From contig CP102274.1 in the NCBI GenBank assembly GCA_025149285.1, forward strand, positions 3,808,001 to 3,872,000: DNA of 64,000 nt. The letters run 5' to 3'. Position 1 is the stretch's first letter; the number at the start of each line of letters is the position of its first letter. Shown piece by piece: positions 51,794 through 61,006 of this stretch. The notes beneath the pieces were generated by a model that worked only from the letters and a program-made list of their open reading frames with translations, was not told the origin of the DNA and did not search any database. The DNA comes from Hungatella hathewayi (GTDB taxonomy: Bacteria > Bacillota > Clostridia > Lachnospirales > Lachnospiraceae). The translations under genes and the position numbers were made by a program.

Positions 51794-53149
51794 TTATTTT
51801 TGATTGATTGCATCCAGAGCTGCCTGCGCGGTTTCTGCGGCCTCCTTGAGGGCATCGGCTGCCGGAACATTTTCAATTTCCACTTTATCTGCTGCAATGG
51901 CCAAAGCATCAAAAATTTTTCCGCCGGTAGGATCAATAGGATCCGGGGAGGCATGCATGGCCTGAGATAAAGGAACAAGGGCATGGGGATTTTCAGCGGT
52001 ATAGGACTGATATTCCGGGATATCCAAGGTAGTTTCGCGGACTGGTATATAACCGGTTGCCATGGACCATCTTGCCTGCTGGGATGCATCCGCAAAATAT
52101 TTCATAAACTGGTAAGCGCCGTCCTTGGTTTTATCTTTTCCTGTTTCCACCATCACTATCTGTAACACTCTGGCAACCGGCGCTGAGGGATTATCCCCGA
52201 ACCCAGGCTGTTCCATGGCGCCCACCTTAGAAAAATCCAAATCGGCCTGATCGCCGGAGGAACCGGTATACCCGCCCGCTTTGTCTTGAAGTACGTCATC
52301 CATGGTATCATACCAATATTCCCAGCCCTGGCCCCCATAGTGTATTACCATGGTCTTATCCTCATGAATCCATCTGCGGGCTGCTTCCCATGTTTCAACC
52401 CATGGTTCCGTATTGATGAGCACGGTGCGGCCGTCATCACTGATCATGGCACCGCCGTTGCTGAGGGCCATATCAATCAGGTTGTCTTCTCCCCACATCG
52501 GTTCCCATCCATTAGCGCCCGTATTTTGTTGGATAAGGGCGGAGGCTTTCGCTAAATCTTCCCAGGTCTTAATCGTATCAGGCTGAATACCTGCCTTTTC
52601 AAACAAATCTCTGTTATAGTACATAACCTGTGTGGTTCCATAAGCCGGCATGGCATACAGGATGCCATCGTCACCAAGGCATTGGCGATAGAATACAGGA
52701 ATCAAATCTTCTTTATTAAAGGATGAGTCCTGTTCTATATATTGGTCCAGAGGCGCTAACAGTTCCTTCTTTGCAAGGTTTCTGGTTTTATCAGAATCCA
52801 GAAGTGCAATGTCAGCAGCATTTTTCCCTGCGATTCCAGCCTGCAGCTTAGTGTATGTCTCATCATAATCAGCCTGCTGAACCCCGATTACCGTATACTC
52901 GGATTGGGACAGATTGAAATCCTCTATGATGTCCTCCATGACTCCCGCTGCGGTCTTACCGCCGGAATACCAGAATCTAACCTGAACTTTGCCATCGGCT
53001 GTAACGGTATCATCAGGCGCTTTCCCTCCGCAGCCTGTCAAAAGAGAAAGGCTGACTGCCAGTAAAACGGCAGCGCTTGTTCCTGTTCGGAAAGCTTTTT
53101 TGAATATTGATGTCCGGCAATGATTGATTAAGGGGCATTTTAGCTTCAT
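51794..53149 (-). CDS. Sugar ABC transporter solute-binding lipoprotein, UgpB-like
   Basis: 451 residues. Signal with LLTGCGGK lipobox at about residue 40, then a family 1 binding fold: VRFWYSGGKTAAGVMEDII, ADIALLDSDKTRNL, MPAYGTTQVMYYNRDLFEKAG, and an acidic C-terminal helix. It follows two permease genes in the order permease-permease-binding protein. The ligand is unknown. Being 3 kb from the glucuronate genes, it may bring in uronate-containing sugars, but sn-glycerol-3-phosphate-type ligands are also possible for this family. Confidence 0.88.
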   Translation of the reverse strand: MKLKCPLINHCRTSIFKKAFRTGTSAAVLLAVSLSLLTGCGGKAPDDTVTADGKVQVRFWYSGGKTAAGVMEDIIEDFNLSQSEYTVIGVQQADYDETYTKLQAGIAGKNAADIALLDSDKTRNLAKKELLAPLDQYIEQDSSFNKEDLIPVFYRQCLGDDGILYAMPAYGTTQVMYYNRDLFEKAGIQPDTIKTWEDLAKASALIQQNTGANGWEPMWGEDNLIDMALSNGGAMISDDGRTVLINTEPWVETWEAARRWIHEDKTMVIHYGGQGWEYWYDTMDDVLQDKAGGYTGSSGDQADLDFSKVGAMEQPGFGDNPSAPVARVLQIVMVETGKDKTKDGAYQFMKYFADASQQARWSMATGYIPVRETTLDIPEYQSYTAENPHALVPLSQAMHASPDPIDPTGGKIFDALAIAADKVEIENVPAADALKEAAETAQAALDAINQK

Positions 53150-53193
53150 TTTATGTTCCTCCTGTTTTGTGATTTATGATTGAATTGTTTTCA

Positions 53194-54039
53194 TTAACCT
53201 TTACAGCCAAAGTCAGTAATGCCCTGAACAATCAGGCGCCAAGTACCAGCAAATAAAATCAGTAACGGCACGACAGTTACCGTGCCTGCTGCCATTACCA
53301 GGGACCACTGGGTCCCATAGGCGCCTCCCTCATAGAGAAAACGCCGCAGTCCCTGTGATACCAGGCTCAGATCCGGAGAATCGGTTATCAGAGACGGCCA
53401 CATATAACTATTATAGGTATTAATAAAAGAAAGAAGGATAAATGTAACAAAGGAGGGCCGGGTCATAGGAACAATGATTCTTGTAAGAATCATGAGATGA
53501 CCGGCGCCGTCCATCCGGGCCGCCTCCATGGTCTCCGAAGGAACTCCTGCGAATGCCTGGTGAAGCAGGAAGATACCGAACACACTGACACCATTGGAAA
53601 GAATAAGCCCCCCATAGCTGTCTAAAAGTCCTAACCTGGACAATATCATATAGCATGGAATGTAGGTTACTGCGGTAGGCACCATATAGGTGAACAGAAC
53701 CAGCCGAAATAGAATATTCTTTCCTTTCGCCTTCATAAAAGTCACGGCATATGTAAAAAGAGCGCAGCATATGACCTGGATTATCACAACACTGACTGCT
53801 ACCAGCAGGCTGTTAGCCAGATAGCGCGGAATTGGAGAGTGAAATAAAATCTCGCTGTAATTTTGGTATTGTGGATCTGATGGAAAGAAGATATCCACTG
53901 CCATGACCTCTTCTTTTGTTTTAAGGGAGCTGACAGCCATCCATAAAAATGGAAAGGCAGTAAAGCAGCATGCACCTCCTAATATAAAATGGACAACACA
54001 GGACCGGATGATATGGAGGGTGCGAGGGATATACTTCAT
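53194..54039 (-). CDS. Sugar ABC transporter permease, UgpE/MalG type
   Basis: 281 residues, six membrane spans, EAA loop (TMEAARMDGAGHLMILTRI). Pairs with the permease encoded just upstream and with the lipoprotein encoded downstream. No ATPase gene is in the operon. Confidence 0.9.
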   Translation of the reverse strand: MKYIPRTLHIIRSCVVHFILGGACCFTAFPFLWMAVSSLKTKEEVMAVDIFFPSDPQYQNYSEILFHSPIPRYLANSLLVAVSVVIIQVICCALFTYAVTFMKAKGKNILFRLVLFTYMVPTAVTYIPCYMILSRLGLLDSYGGLILSNGVSVFGIFLLHQAFAGVPSETMEAARMDGAGHLMILTRIIVPMTRPSFVTFILLSFINTYNSYMWPSLITDSPDLSLVSQGLRRFLYEGGAYGTQWSLVMAAGTVTVVPLLILFAGTWRLIVQGITDFGCKG

Positions 54040-54041
54040 GA

Positions 54042-54923
54042 TTAAGCCTCCTTGCTTTTTAGTCTGATCTGGAGCAACGCCAGGCTCAGACCAATAATCA
54101 TAAGGATGACTACCGCCGCGGCTGCCCGCCCCATATCAAATTGTTCAAATCCCATCTGATAATATAGATATAGCAATGTCCGGGTGCTTCCTGCGGGACC
54201 GCCCTGAGTCAGGATTTGTATCTGGTCATAGGCGCGCAGGGAATCTGCTGTCATAATAATTCCTGTCACTAAAATAGCCGGCCGTAAAAGAGGCAAAGTA
54301 ATATGTAGGAAGCGCTGCATACTTCCTGCACCATCAGCAGAAGCAGCTTCGTGAAGTTCTGATGGTATCCGGGACAAAGCTCCTGTAAAAAGGAGCATGA
54401 CATATCCCAGATTCTTCCAGACAGTTACCAAAGCTACGCTGGCTAACGCTGTATTAGAACTGTGGAGCCAAGCAGATCCCGGAAGTCCAAGCAGGTGCAG
54501 AAGCTGATTTGCCAATCCAGAGTCCGGTTCAAATATCCAGGTCCATACAATCGATACAGCCACGGCTGGTGTTATCCATGGAGAAAAAATAATAAGTGAG
54601 TAAATCGTGTGCTTTCCTGCAGACCATATAAGAACTGCCAGAAGAAGCCCCAGAACCAGGACAGGAATCACAGTCTCCAGTGCAAACAAAAGAGTGTGTG
54701 TGAGTGCATCCCAAAAAGCCTTATCTTTAATAAGGGAAGTATAATTAGCCAATCCTGTTACATGAAATCCTGCGGTCATGTAATCCCAGTCCGTAAAGCT
54801 GATTCCAATAGATGCCACAATAGGAAGCAGCCAGAACAGGATTAGAAACATAAAAGCAGGTGTTACAAATGCTATGAATGTGAATTCAGACTTCCACTTC
54901 TTACTGCAATGAGAATCATTCAT
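54042..54923 (-). CDS. Sugar ABC transporter permease, UgpA/MalF type
   Basis: 293 residues, six membrane spans, EAA loop (ELHEAASADGAGSMQRFLH) and the TQGGPAGSTRTLLYLYYQ segment typical of MalF-type subunits. First gene of the operon; transcription starts from the promoter at 54994-55022. Confidence 0.9.
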   Translation of the reverse strand: MNDSHCSKKWKSEFTFIAFVTPAFMFLILFWLLPIVASIGISFTDWDYMTAGFHVTGLANYTSLIKDKAFWDALTHTLLFALETVIPVLVLGLLLAVLIWSAGKHTIYSLIIFSPWITPAVAVSIVWTWIFEPDSGLANQLLHLLGLPGSAWLHSSNTALASVALVTVWKNLGYVMLLFTGALSRIPSELHEAASADGAGSMQRFLHITLPLLRPAILVTGIIMTADSLRAYDQIQILTQGGPAGSTRTLLYLYYQMGFEQFDMGRAAAAVVILMIIGLSLALLQIRLKSKEA

Positions 54924-54950
54924 AATCTACCACTCCCATAACTGTATTTT

Positions 54951-55065
54951 TTGTTCAATAGCATACTTTTTATCATATATTTGAACACAAAAAATAGTAG
55001 CACAGATACCAGAATATGTCAACAGAATTGTTCAAAATAATTATTTATCATTAATAATTGAACAA
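54951..55065 (-). promoter_or_regulatory. Promoter flanked by four TTGAACAA-type sites
   Basis: Minus-strand promoter TTGACA (55017-55022), 17-bp spacer, TACTAT (54994-54999). On the plus strand four sites are seen: TTGTTCAA 54951-54958, TTGAACAC 54981-54988, TTGTTCAA 55029-55036, TTGAACAA 55058-55065. They form two head-to-head pairs with centres 29-30 bp apart, one pair upstream of the -35 and one downstream of the -10. Confidence 0.6.
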
Positions 55066-55094
55066 AAAAATACTTAATACCGGAAAATTTAATA

Positions 55095-55128
55095 TGATTC
55101 CTGGCGACAAAATCATTACCAGGAATCA
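55095..55128 (-). terminator. Hairpin after the radical SAM gene
   Basis: Perfect 10-bp stem TGATTCCTGG / CCAGGAATCA six bases past the stop codon; AT-rich but without a clean T-run on the minus strand. Confidence 0.55.
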
Positions 55129-55133
55129 CATTT

Positions 55134-56030
55134 TTATAAATGCCGCAGATTCGTCCGATAATGGCGTAATGCCATTTCATTTTCTGGACTACATACTTTT
55201 TCCAATTCGGAAACCATCGACTGCCTGTCTTCGGGGAGTCTCCCTTCCACCCACACAGCATTAGAGGCTCCCAATGTTGCAAAGTATACCGGTATCTCCA
55301 GATGCTCGATGAGCGCTTTGACTTCTTCCAGCTTTTCCAGTTCGCTTTCCTCCTGCCATCTGCCTTTTTGAACTTCTCCATACAGCTCGGACTCCGGATA
55401 AATAGTTAGCATAGAAGAACCTATAATCTTTGGCCGGGTCATATTAAAAATCTTCGCACTCTCCAACGCCCCCTCAACGCCGCGCCCAGAACCGGAAACC
55501 CCGGTAAGATAGAAAAAATTATAGGTGATATGGGCATTATCAAGACGTTCCGCCTGAATGGCAATATCCTGTACTTTATATCCTTTGTCCATAAAATCAA
55601 GCGCCGCTTCGTCCCCCGTCTCGGCTCCAATCGTAATGCCGTCATATCCTAAACCATGTAGTTCCTGCAATTCCTCATCCGTTTTCAGTGCAACATCTGT
55701 TACACGGGCAAAGCAGCCAATTGTCTCACATTCCGTGAAATACTGATGGATAAGTTCAGAAATTTCCTTCAGCCGCTTAAACTGCAAAACAAACGGATTC
55801 GCCCCAACGAGATAAACGCGCTTTACCCTGCTACTCCTTTCGTGAAGTTGATACTGCGCCTCCTGAAGATCCGCCTCTATATCCGTTAGCGGCGACATAC
55901 GAAATTGAAACGGAAGATCATCATACAAAGTGCAGAATTTGCATTTGTGGTGCGTACAGCCAGCAGTAACTTCAATAAGCAGTGAACCAGCCTCATAAGG
56001 CGGGCGCCAGATTGTACCTGTATAGTGCAT
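55134..56030 (-). CDS. Radical SAM protein with CX4CX2C cluster motif
   Basis: 298 residues from ATG 56030, with AAAGGAGC upstream. The cluster motif is CTHHKCKFC (C-x4-C-x2-C, not the usual C-x3-C-x2-C), a variant seen in one large group of uncharacterised radical SAM proteins. Further features: YLVGANPFVL, GYDGITIGAETGDEAALDFM (SAM-binding beta strand). Substrate unknown. It is divergent from an HxlR regulator that probably controls it. Confidence 0.8.
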   Translation of the reverse strand: MHYTGTIWRPPYEAGSLLIEVTAGCTHHKCKFCTLYDDLPFQFRMSPLTDIEADLQEAQYQLHERSSRVKRVYLVGANPFVLQFKRLKEISELIHQYFTECETIGCFARVTDVALKTDEELQELHGLGYDGITIGAETGDEAALDFMDKGYKVQDIAIQAERLDNAHITYNFFYLTGVSGSGRGVEGALESAKIFNMTRPKIIGSSMLTIYPESELYGEVQKGRWQEESELEKLEEVKALIEHLEIPVYFATLGASNAVWVEGRLPEDRQSMVSELEKVCSPENEMALRHYRTNLRHL

Positions 56031-56226
56031 AAAACAGCTCCTTTCCTGAACAAGCAGAATTAATATTTTTTTCTGGCTCTATCATAAAGCCATGCTCCTC
56101 CCATGACAAGTACGGTCTTTTTTTGAATATAGTATTATTTTTCCTACTATGTATTTCTTTTTACCGTACATTGATTTTCTTCTTTTTTCAGGGTATAATC
56201 CGGATGAGATAAGGAGGGTCGGTAGA

Positions 56227-56610
56227 ATGGCAGACAATAAATTCCAGACAAAAGACGCGATGGCCCGCTGTGTTCCTATGAGCAGCCTTCAGGCCGTATT
56301 AAGTGGTAAATGGAAAATTCTGATTCTTTGGTATGTCGCGTTTTACAAAGTACAGAGATTTGGGGAACTGATGCGCCGGCTGGACGGCATCACGCAATCC
56401 ACGCTGACCAAACAGCTCCGGGAACTGGAACAAGACGGTTTTCTGCACCGTGAGATCTATAAAGAAATCCCGCCAAAAGTAGAATATACATTGACAGAAT
56501 TAGGAAAAAGTTTTATACCTGTTTTAAATCAGATGATGACATGGAGTGAAATACATCTTTGCCCTCCAGATTATACCAGCCCTTATTCCGGCAAAAAACT
56601 GCCGGATTGA
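56227..56610 (+). CDS. HxlR-family transcriptional regulator
   Basis: 127 residues from ATG 56227, with AGGAGGG upstream; the longer frame to 56149 has no support. Winged helix with CVPMSSLQAVLSGKWKILIL, then FGELMRRLDGITQSTLTKQL and LEQDGFLHREIYKEIPPKV. The N-terminal Cys is where several HxlR proteins sense electrophiles or redox change. Divergent from the radical SAM gene, 196 bp apart. Confidence 0.85.
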   Translation: MADNKFQTKDAMARCVPMSSLQAVLSGKWKILILWYVAFYKVQRFGELMRRLDGITQSTLTKQLRELEQDGFLHREIYKEIPPKVEYTLTELGKSFIPVLNQMMTWSEIHLCPPDYTSPYSGKKLPD

Positions 56611-56659
56611 TTATTTCAGTTGAATCTAATCTGATATATAAGTTTCAGGAGGTGATACC

Positions 56660-57352
56660 ATGAAAATAGGAATCTGTGATGACGAACCGCATGTCTGTAA
56701 GCAGATGCAGGCGGAAGTAAACCATTACTATCATAGCCTAGACATTCTCCCAGTAACTTTTTCCCATGCTGAACAGCTGATTGAGGCTCTGCGAAAGGAT
56801 CCTGACAACTTTCTGTGTATTTTTATGGATATTGAGCTGGAGGGACTGGATGGAATCACCGCCTCCCGCCTGATACAGGGCATGAACCTGAATATCCCCA
56901 TCATCCTTCTTACCAGCCACAGCGAATTTGCCCCGGAAGGCTACGAAATATCCGCTTTCCGCTTCTTGACAAAGCCGCTGGACCGTAAAAAAATGGTGGA
57001 GGCTTTGAAAGCCGTGGAAACCATGCAGATACGGAACCGGAAAATAGCAATCTGCCAGGATGGGCAGGAGATTTACGTCTCCTATCAGGACATCTGCTAT
57101 ATAAAAAGCGAAAATGTTTACCTGCGAATACGTTCAACCCGGCAATCCTATCTGGTACGAGGCACACTGCAGAAATACCTTGAGCAGATGCCTTCCCTCC
57201 TGTTTTGCCGGGTACACAGAAGCTATGCCGTTAATCTTTCGCATGTTCAGTCATTTGACGGGACGGATGTGATTATGGAAAATGCCTTGCTTTTTTTGGT
57301 TTCCCTGTACTCTTGCGGGGAGATTCCATACTCTTTCTTAAATGCCCGGTAA
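56660..57352 (+). CDS. LytTR-type response regulator, C-terminus altered
   Basis: 230 residues. Receiver domain (GICDDEPHVCKQM; FMDIELEGLDGI with the phospho-Asp; TKPLDRKKM) and LytTR DNA-binding domain (YVSYQDICYIKSENVYLRI; CRVHRSYAVNLSHVQSF). The LytTR domain matches its family only up to VIMEN (about 57283). From there the last ~22 codons are read from the opposite strand of the AraC gene's 3' end, so the C-terminal strands are probably lost. No partner kinase follows. Confidence 0.8.
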   Translation: MKIGICDDEPHVCKQMQAEVNHYYHSLDILPVTFSHAEQLIEALRKDPDNFLCIFMDIELEGLDGITASRLIQGMNLNIPIILLTSHSEFAPEGYEISAFRFLTKPLDRKKMVEALKAVETMQIRNRKIAICQDGQEIYVSYQDICYIKSENVYLRIRSTRQSYLVRGTLQKYLEQMPSLLFCRVHRSYAVNLSHVQSFDGTDVIMENALLFLVSLYSCGEIPYSFLNAR

Positions 57353-58152
57353 AAGCCGGAGTAATCCTGAAACCCGAACATCGGATACACCTCGCTTATC
57401 TTCACATGATTCAGGAGCGCTTCCCTGCACGCCGCCACCCGCTTCTTTGTGATGTACTGGTGGACGGACAGACCCATATTGTCTTTAAACGCATGGGAAA
57501 TATGATATTTGTTCACATAGAACTCTCTCGCCAGACGCTCCAGTGTCAGCTCCTCATCCAGATGCTCTTCTATATAATCGATAAGCTTCTCATACAGATC
57601 ACGCTCTTCCTTAGGACTCTTCGGGTGATTCTGCTCATAAACGACCCGGTTCAAATGCAGGATCAAATCATTGACACACAGCGGTATCTTTGCCGTTTTC
57701 CCGAAACGCTGTGAGTGGATTTCCTCAATCAGATGAAAGACCTTCGACTGAATCGTATTGAATGCAATCACGTCATTGTGAAAGATATACTCCTTTCTGA
57801 CTGTCACATACTGCATCAGATATCCATAGTCCCGGCACAGCTCCACAAGCTGGTTACAGTATTCCCGGCTGATCCAGAACACAAAGCGCCGGTATGGCGT
57901 TTCTTCATCATGGACGACGGCGCGGTGCCTGATCTCCGGCGGAATTAATACCAGATCCCCATACTGCAATGGATATTGCTTCTCTTCGATTTTCATCGAA
58001 ATATTTCCCTCTAAGAAAAAATAAAACTCATAATAGTCGTGAGTGTGCAGTTCTACCTTCGACAGATAATGTTCTTTATAATAATAGATTTCAAAGTCCT
58101 CCGACAGCATATACTGCCGGGTACTGAATTTTGTCTGCAAATTTTTCTTCAT
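57247..58152 (-). CDS. AraC-family regulator with cupin sensor, hexuronate genes
   Basis: 301 residues from ATG 58152, with GAGGAGG upstream. N-terminal cupin (THDYYEFYFFLEGNISMKI; LQYGDLVLIPPEIRH), C-terminal AraC helix-turn-helix pair (LTLERLAREFYVNKYHISH; FGFQDYSGFYRAFKKEYGI). Divergent from uxuA-uxuB-uxaC and the likely sensor of glucuronate or an intermediate. Its last ~12 codons overlap the altered 3' end of the LytTR gene; the expected family end is near SPQEYRETK, so the overlap does not harm it. Confidence 0.88.
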   Translation of the reverse strand: MKKNLQTKFSTRQYMLSEDFEIYYYKEHYLSKVELHTHDYYEFYFFLEGNISMKIEEKQYPLQYGDLVLIPPEIRHRAVVHDEETPYRRFVFWISREYCNQLVELCRDYGYLMQYVTVRKEYIFHNDVIAFNTIQSKVFHLIEEIHSQRFGKTAKIPLCVNDLILHLNRVVYEQNHPKSPKEERDLYEKLIDYIEEHLDEELTLERLAREFYVNKYHISHAFKDNMGLSVHQYITKKRVAACREALLNHVKISEVYPMFGFQDYSGFYRAFKKEYGISPQEYRETKKSKAFSIITSVPSND

Positions 58153-58219
58153 CTTATTCCTCCTCTTTTATCTTAACACCAGACCGCAACCCTTGCAATA
58201 CACACAGCACTCCTGACAA

Positions 58220-58247
58220 TTGGATTTTTTCCCTGAATGTCTATAAT
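58220..58247 (+). promoter_or_regulatory. Promoter of uxuA
   Basis: TTGGAT (58220-58225), 16-bp spacer, TATAAT (58242-58247), 50 bases before the uxuA start, in the gap to the divergent AraC gene. Confidence 0.55.
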
Positions 58248-58296
58248 GTATTTCATAGTTAAATATTAATTTACAAAAAGAAAGGAAAAGAACACT

Positions 58297-59376
58297 ATGG
58301 AAATGACACTCAGATGGTATGGTTCAAAATTTGATACTGTTACCTTAAAACAAATCCGCCAGATTCCCGGAGTCACAGGAGTTATCACTACATTGTATGA
58401 CACCGCCCCGGGGGAGGTATGGAGCCGGGAACGCATCCGTGCCATGAAAGATGAGGTGGCTGCCTCCGGCCTTCACGTATCCGGCATTGAGAGCGTCAAC
58501 ATACACGATGCCATCAAGACAGGATCCGCCGACCGTGATACTTATATTGACAATTACATTGAGACACTTGAGAATCTTGGAAAAGAGGACATCCATCTTG
58601 TATGCTACAACTTCATGCCGGTATTTGATTGGACCAGAACCGAACTGGCGCGTGTACGCCCAGATGGCTCCACCGTACTTGCATACACTCAGGAGGCGGT
58701 TGACGCACTTGACCCTGAAAATATGTTTGAGTCTATCGCAGGCGATACAAACGGCACCATCATGCCGGGCTGGGAGCCGGAGCGTATGGCTAAAATCAAG
58801 GATCTTTTCGCCATGTACGAGGACATTAACGATGAAAAATTATTTGCCAATCTGAAATACTTTCTGAAGCGTATCATGCCGGTCTGCAACAAATACGATA
58901 TCAATATGGCAATTCACCCGGATGACCCGGCCTGGAGTGTATTCGGACTTCCGCGTATCATCATCAACAAGGAGAACATCCTGCGCATGATGGAGATGGT
59001 GGACAATCCGCACAACGGCGTGACCTTCTGCTCCGGCTCCTACGGTACAAATCTGGAAAATGATCTGCCGGATATGATTCGCTCCTTAAAGGGCAGGATC
59101 CATTTTGCCCATGTCCGCAACTTAAAGTTCAATTCTCCGACAGATTTTGAGGAATCCGCACATCTTTCTTCTGACGGAACCTTTGATATGTACGAAATCA
59201 TGAAAGCGCTCTATGACATTGGATTTGAGGGACCGATACGCCCTGACCACGGGCGTATGATCTGGGATGAGGTGGCGATGCCCGGATATGGTCTTTACGA
59301 CAGAGCGCTCGGCGCAACTTATTTAAACGGTTTATGGGAAGCAATTGTGAAAGGGGCAGATAAGTCATGCAGGTAA
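58297..59376 (+). CDS. uxuA: Mannonate dehydratase UxuA
   Basis: 359 residues. Start MEMTLRWYG with GGAAAAG upstream. TIM-barrel sugar dehydratase with HPDDPAWSVFGLPRI (metal-binding His), FCSGSYGTNLENDLPD, HFAHVRNLKF and RPDHGRMIW. It converts D-mannonate to 2-keto-3-deoxygluconate in glucuronate breakdown. The stop overlaps the start of uxuB (59367). Confidence 0.95.
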   Translation: MEMTLRWYGSKFDTVTLKQIRQIPGVTGVITTLYDTAPGEVWSRERIRAMKDEVAASGLHVSGIESVNIHDAIKTGSADRDTYIDNYIETLENLGKEDIHLVCYNFMPVFDWTRTELARVRPDGSTVLAYTQEAVDALDPENMFESIAGDTNGTIMPGWEPERMAKIKDLFAMYEDINDEKLFANLKYFLKRIMPVCNKYDINMAIHPDDPAWSVFGLPRIIINKENILRMMEMVDNPHNGVTFCSGSYGTNLENDLPDMIRSLKGRIHFAHVRNLKFNSPTDFEESAHLSSDGTFDMYEIMKALYDIGFEGPIRPDHGRMIWDEVAMPGYGLYDRALGATYLNGLWEAIVKGADKSCR

Positions 59377-60974
59377 ATGAACAGGGTTTAGCAAACAAAA
59401 AGCAGTGGGAAGACAAGGGTTATTCTCTTCCGGGATTCGATAGGGCAGCCGTATCTGAGAAGACCAGACAGAACCCCTTCTGGGTTCACTTCGGTGCGGG
59501 CAACATCTTCCGTGCCTTCCAGGCAAAGGTCGTGCAGGATCTTTTGAACGAAGGTGTTTTAGACCGCGGACTGGTAGTCGCCGAAGGCTTTGACTATGAG
59601 ATTATCGAAAAAATGAACCACCCTCATGATGACTACAATATCCTGGTAACCTTAAAGGCAGACGGCTCTGTGGAGAAAACCATTGTGGGCAGCGTGGTAG
59701 AGTCACTCACTGTTGACTCTGAAAATGATGCTGATTTCACCCGCCTTCGTGAGATTTTCCAGAAGGACTCTTTACAGATAGCCAGCTTCACCATCACTGA
59801 AAAAGGCTATAGCCTTGTAAATGGCAAAGGCGAACTTCTCCCCTCTGTTGCAGATGATATGAAGAATGGCCCGGAGAAGCCGCAGAGCTACATCGGTAAG
59901 GTAGTAAGTCTTCTCTACACAAGATTCCAGTCCGGTGAGAAACCGATTGCCATGGTAAGCATGGATAACTGTTCCCACAACGGCAGCAAATTGTTTGACG
60001 CAGTCCACACATTCGCCGCAAAATGGTCCGAAACAGGTCTGACAGCCGCTTCCTTCGTGGAATATATCGAAAATCCCGCAAAAGTATCCTTCCCATGGTC
60101 CATGATTGACAAGATTACTCCAAGACCGGACCCGTCTGTAGAGGAACTTCTGAAAAAAGACGGCGTAGAGGAATTAGACCCGGTAGTCACCTCCAAAAAT
60201 ACATATGTTGCACCCTTTGTAAATGCAGAAGAATGCCAGTATCTTGTTATTGAGGATGTATTTCCAAACGGGAGGCCCCAGCTTGAAAGAGGCGGCCTGA
60301 TTTTTACCACACGCGAGACTGTGGATAAAGTAGAAAAGATGAAAGTCTGCACCTGCTTAAATCCGCTTCATACCGCTCTCGCTATATTTGGCTGCCTCCT
60401 TGGTTATGACCTGATATCGAAAGAAATGCAGGATGTTACATTGAAAAAGCTAGTAAAAGAAATCGGCTATACTGAAGGACTCCCGGTGGTCATCAATCCC
60501 GGTATCCTGGACCCGAAAGAATTTATAGATACGGTACTCAATGTCCGCATACCGAATTCGTTCATGCCGGACACCCCGCAACGTATCGCCACCGATACCT
60601 CTCAGAAGCTGGCAATCCGGTTTGGCGAGACAATCAAAGCATACGAAGCGTCCGATACACTTTCTACTTCTGACTTGAAATTTATCCCGCTTGTATTTGC
60701 CGGATGGCTCCGGTATCTGATGGGTGTAGATGATCAAGGCAATCCGTTTACTCTAAGTCCGGATCCTATGCTTGACACTCTGCGGCCCTATATATCCGGT
60801 ATAAAGCTAGGCGATGCCGTAGACGATGCACTGCCAAAGCCGATTCTTGAAAACAGCACTATCTTCGGCGTCAATCTTTATAAAGTGGGACTGGCTCCCC
60901 TTGTATGCCGCTATTTCCGGGAAATGACAGCCGGATGCGGTGCGGTGAGGGCAACACTTGAAAAATATATATAA
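59367..60974 (+). CDS. uxuB: Fructuronate reductase UxuB (mannitol dehydrogenase family)
   Basis: 535 residues. Rossmann region WVHFGAGNIFRAFQAKVVQD, ITEKGYSLVNGKGELLP, SMDNCSHNGSKLFDAVHTF, and the catalytic-region KVCTCLNPLHTALAIFGCL. It reduces D-fructuronate to D-mannonate with NADH. It overlaps the 3' end of uxuA by 10 bp. Tagaturonate reductase is an alternative for the family, but uxuA next door favours UxuB. Confidence 0.92.
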   Translation: MQVNEQGLANKKQWEDKGYSLPGFDRAAVSEKTRQNPFWVHFGAGNIFRAFQAKVVQDLLNEGVLDRGLVVAEGFDYEIIEKMNHPHDDYNILVTLKADGSVEKTIVGSVVESLTVDSENDADFTRLREIFQKDSLQIASFTITEKGYSLVNGKGELLPSVADDMKNGPEKPQSYIGKVVSLLYTRFQSGEKPIAMVSMDNCSHNGSKLFDAVHTFAAKWSETGLTAASFVEYIENPAKVSFPWSMIDKITPRPDPSVEELLKKDGVEELDPVVTSKNTYVAPFVNAEECQYLVIEDVFPNGRPQLERGGLIFTTRETVDKVEKMKVCTCLNPLHTALAIFGCLLGYDLISKEMQDVTLKKLVKEIGYTEGLPVVINPGILDPKEFIDTVLNVRIPNSFMPDTPQRIATDTSQKLAIRFGETIKAYEASDTLSTSDLKFIPLVFAGWLRYLMGVDDQGNPFTLSPDPMLDTLRPYISGIKLGDAVDDALPKPILENSTIFGVNLYKVGLAPLVCRYFREMTAGCGAVRATLEKYI

Positions 60975-61006
60975 CATTTTATATAGTCCGGAAGGGAACC
61001 TTTACG

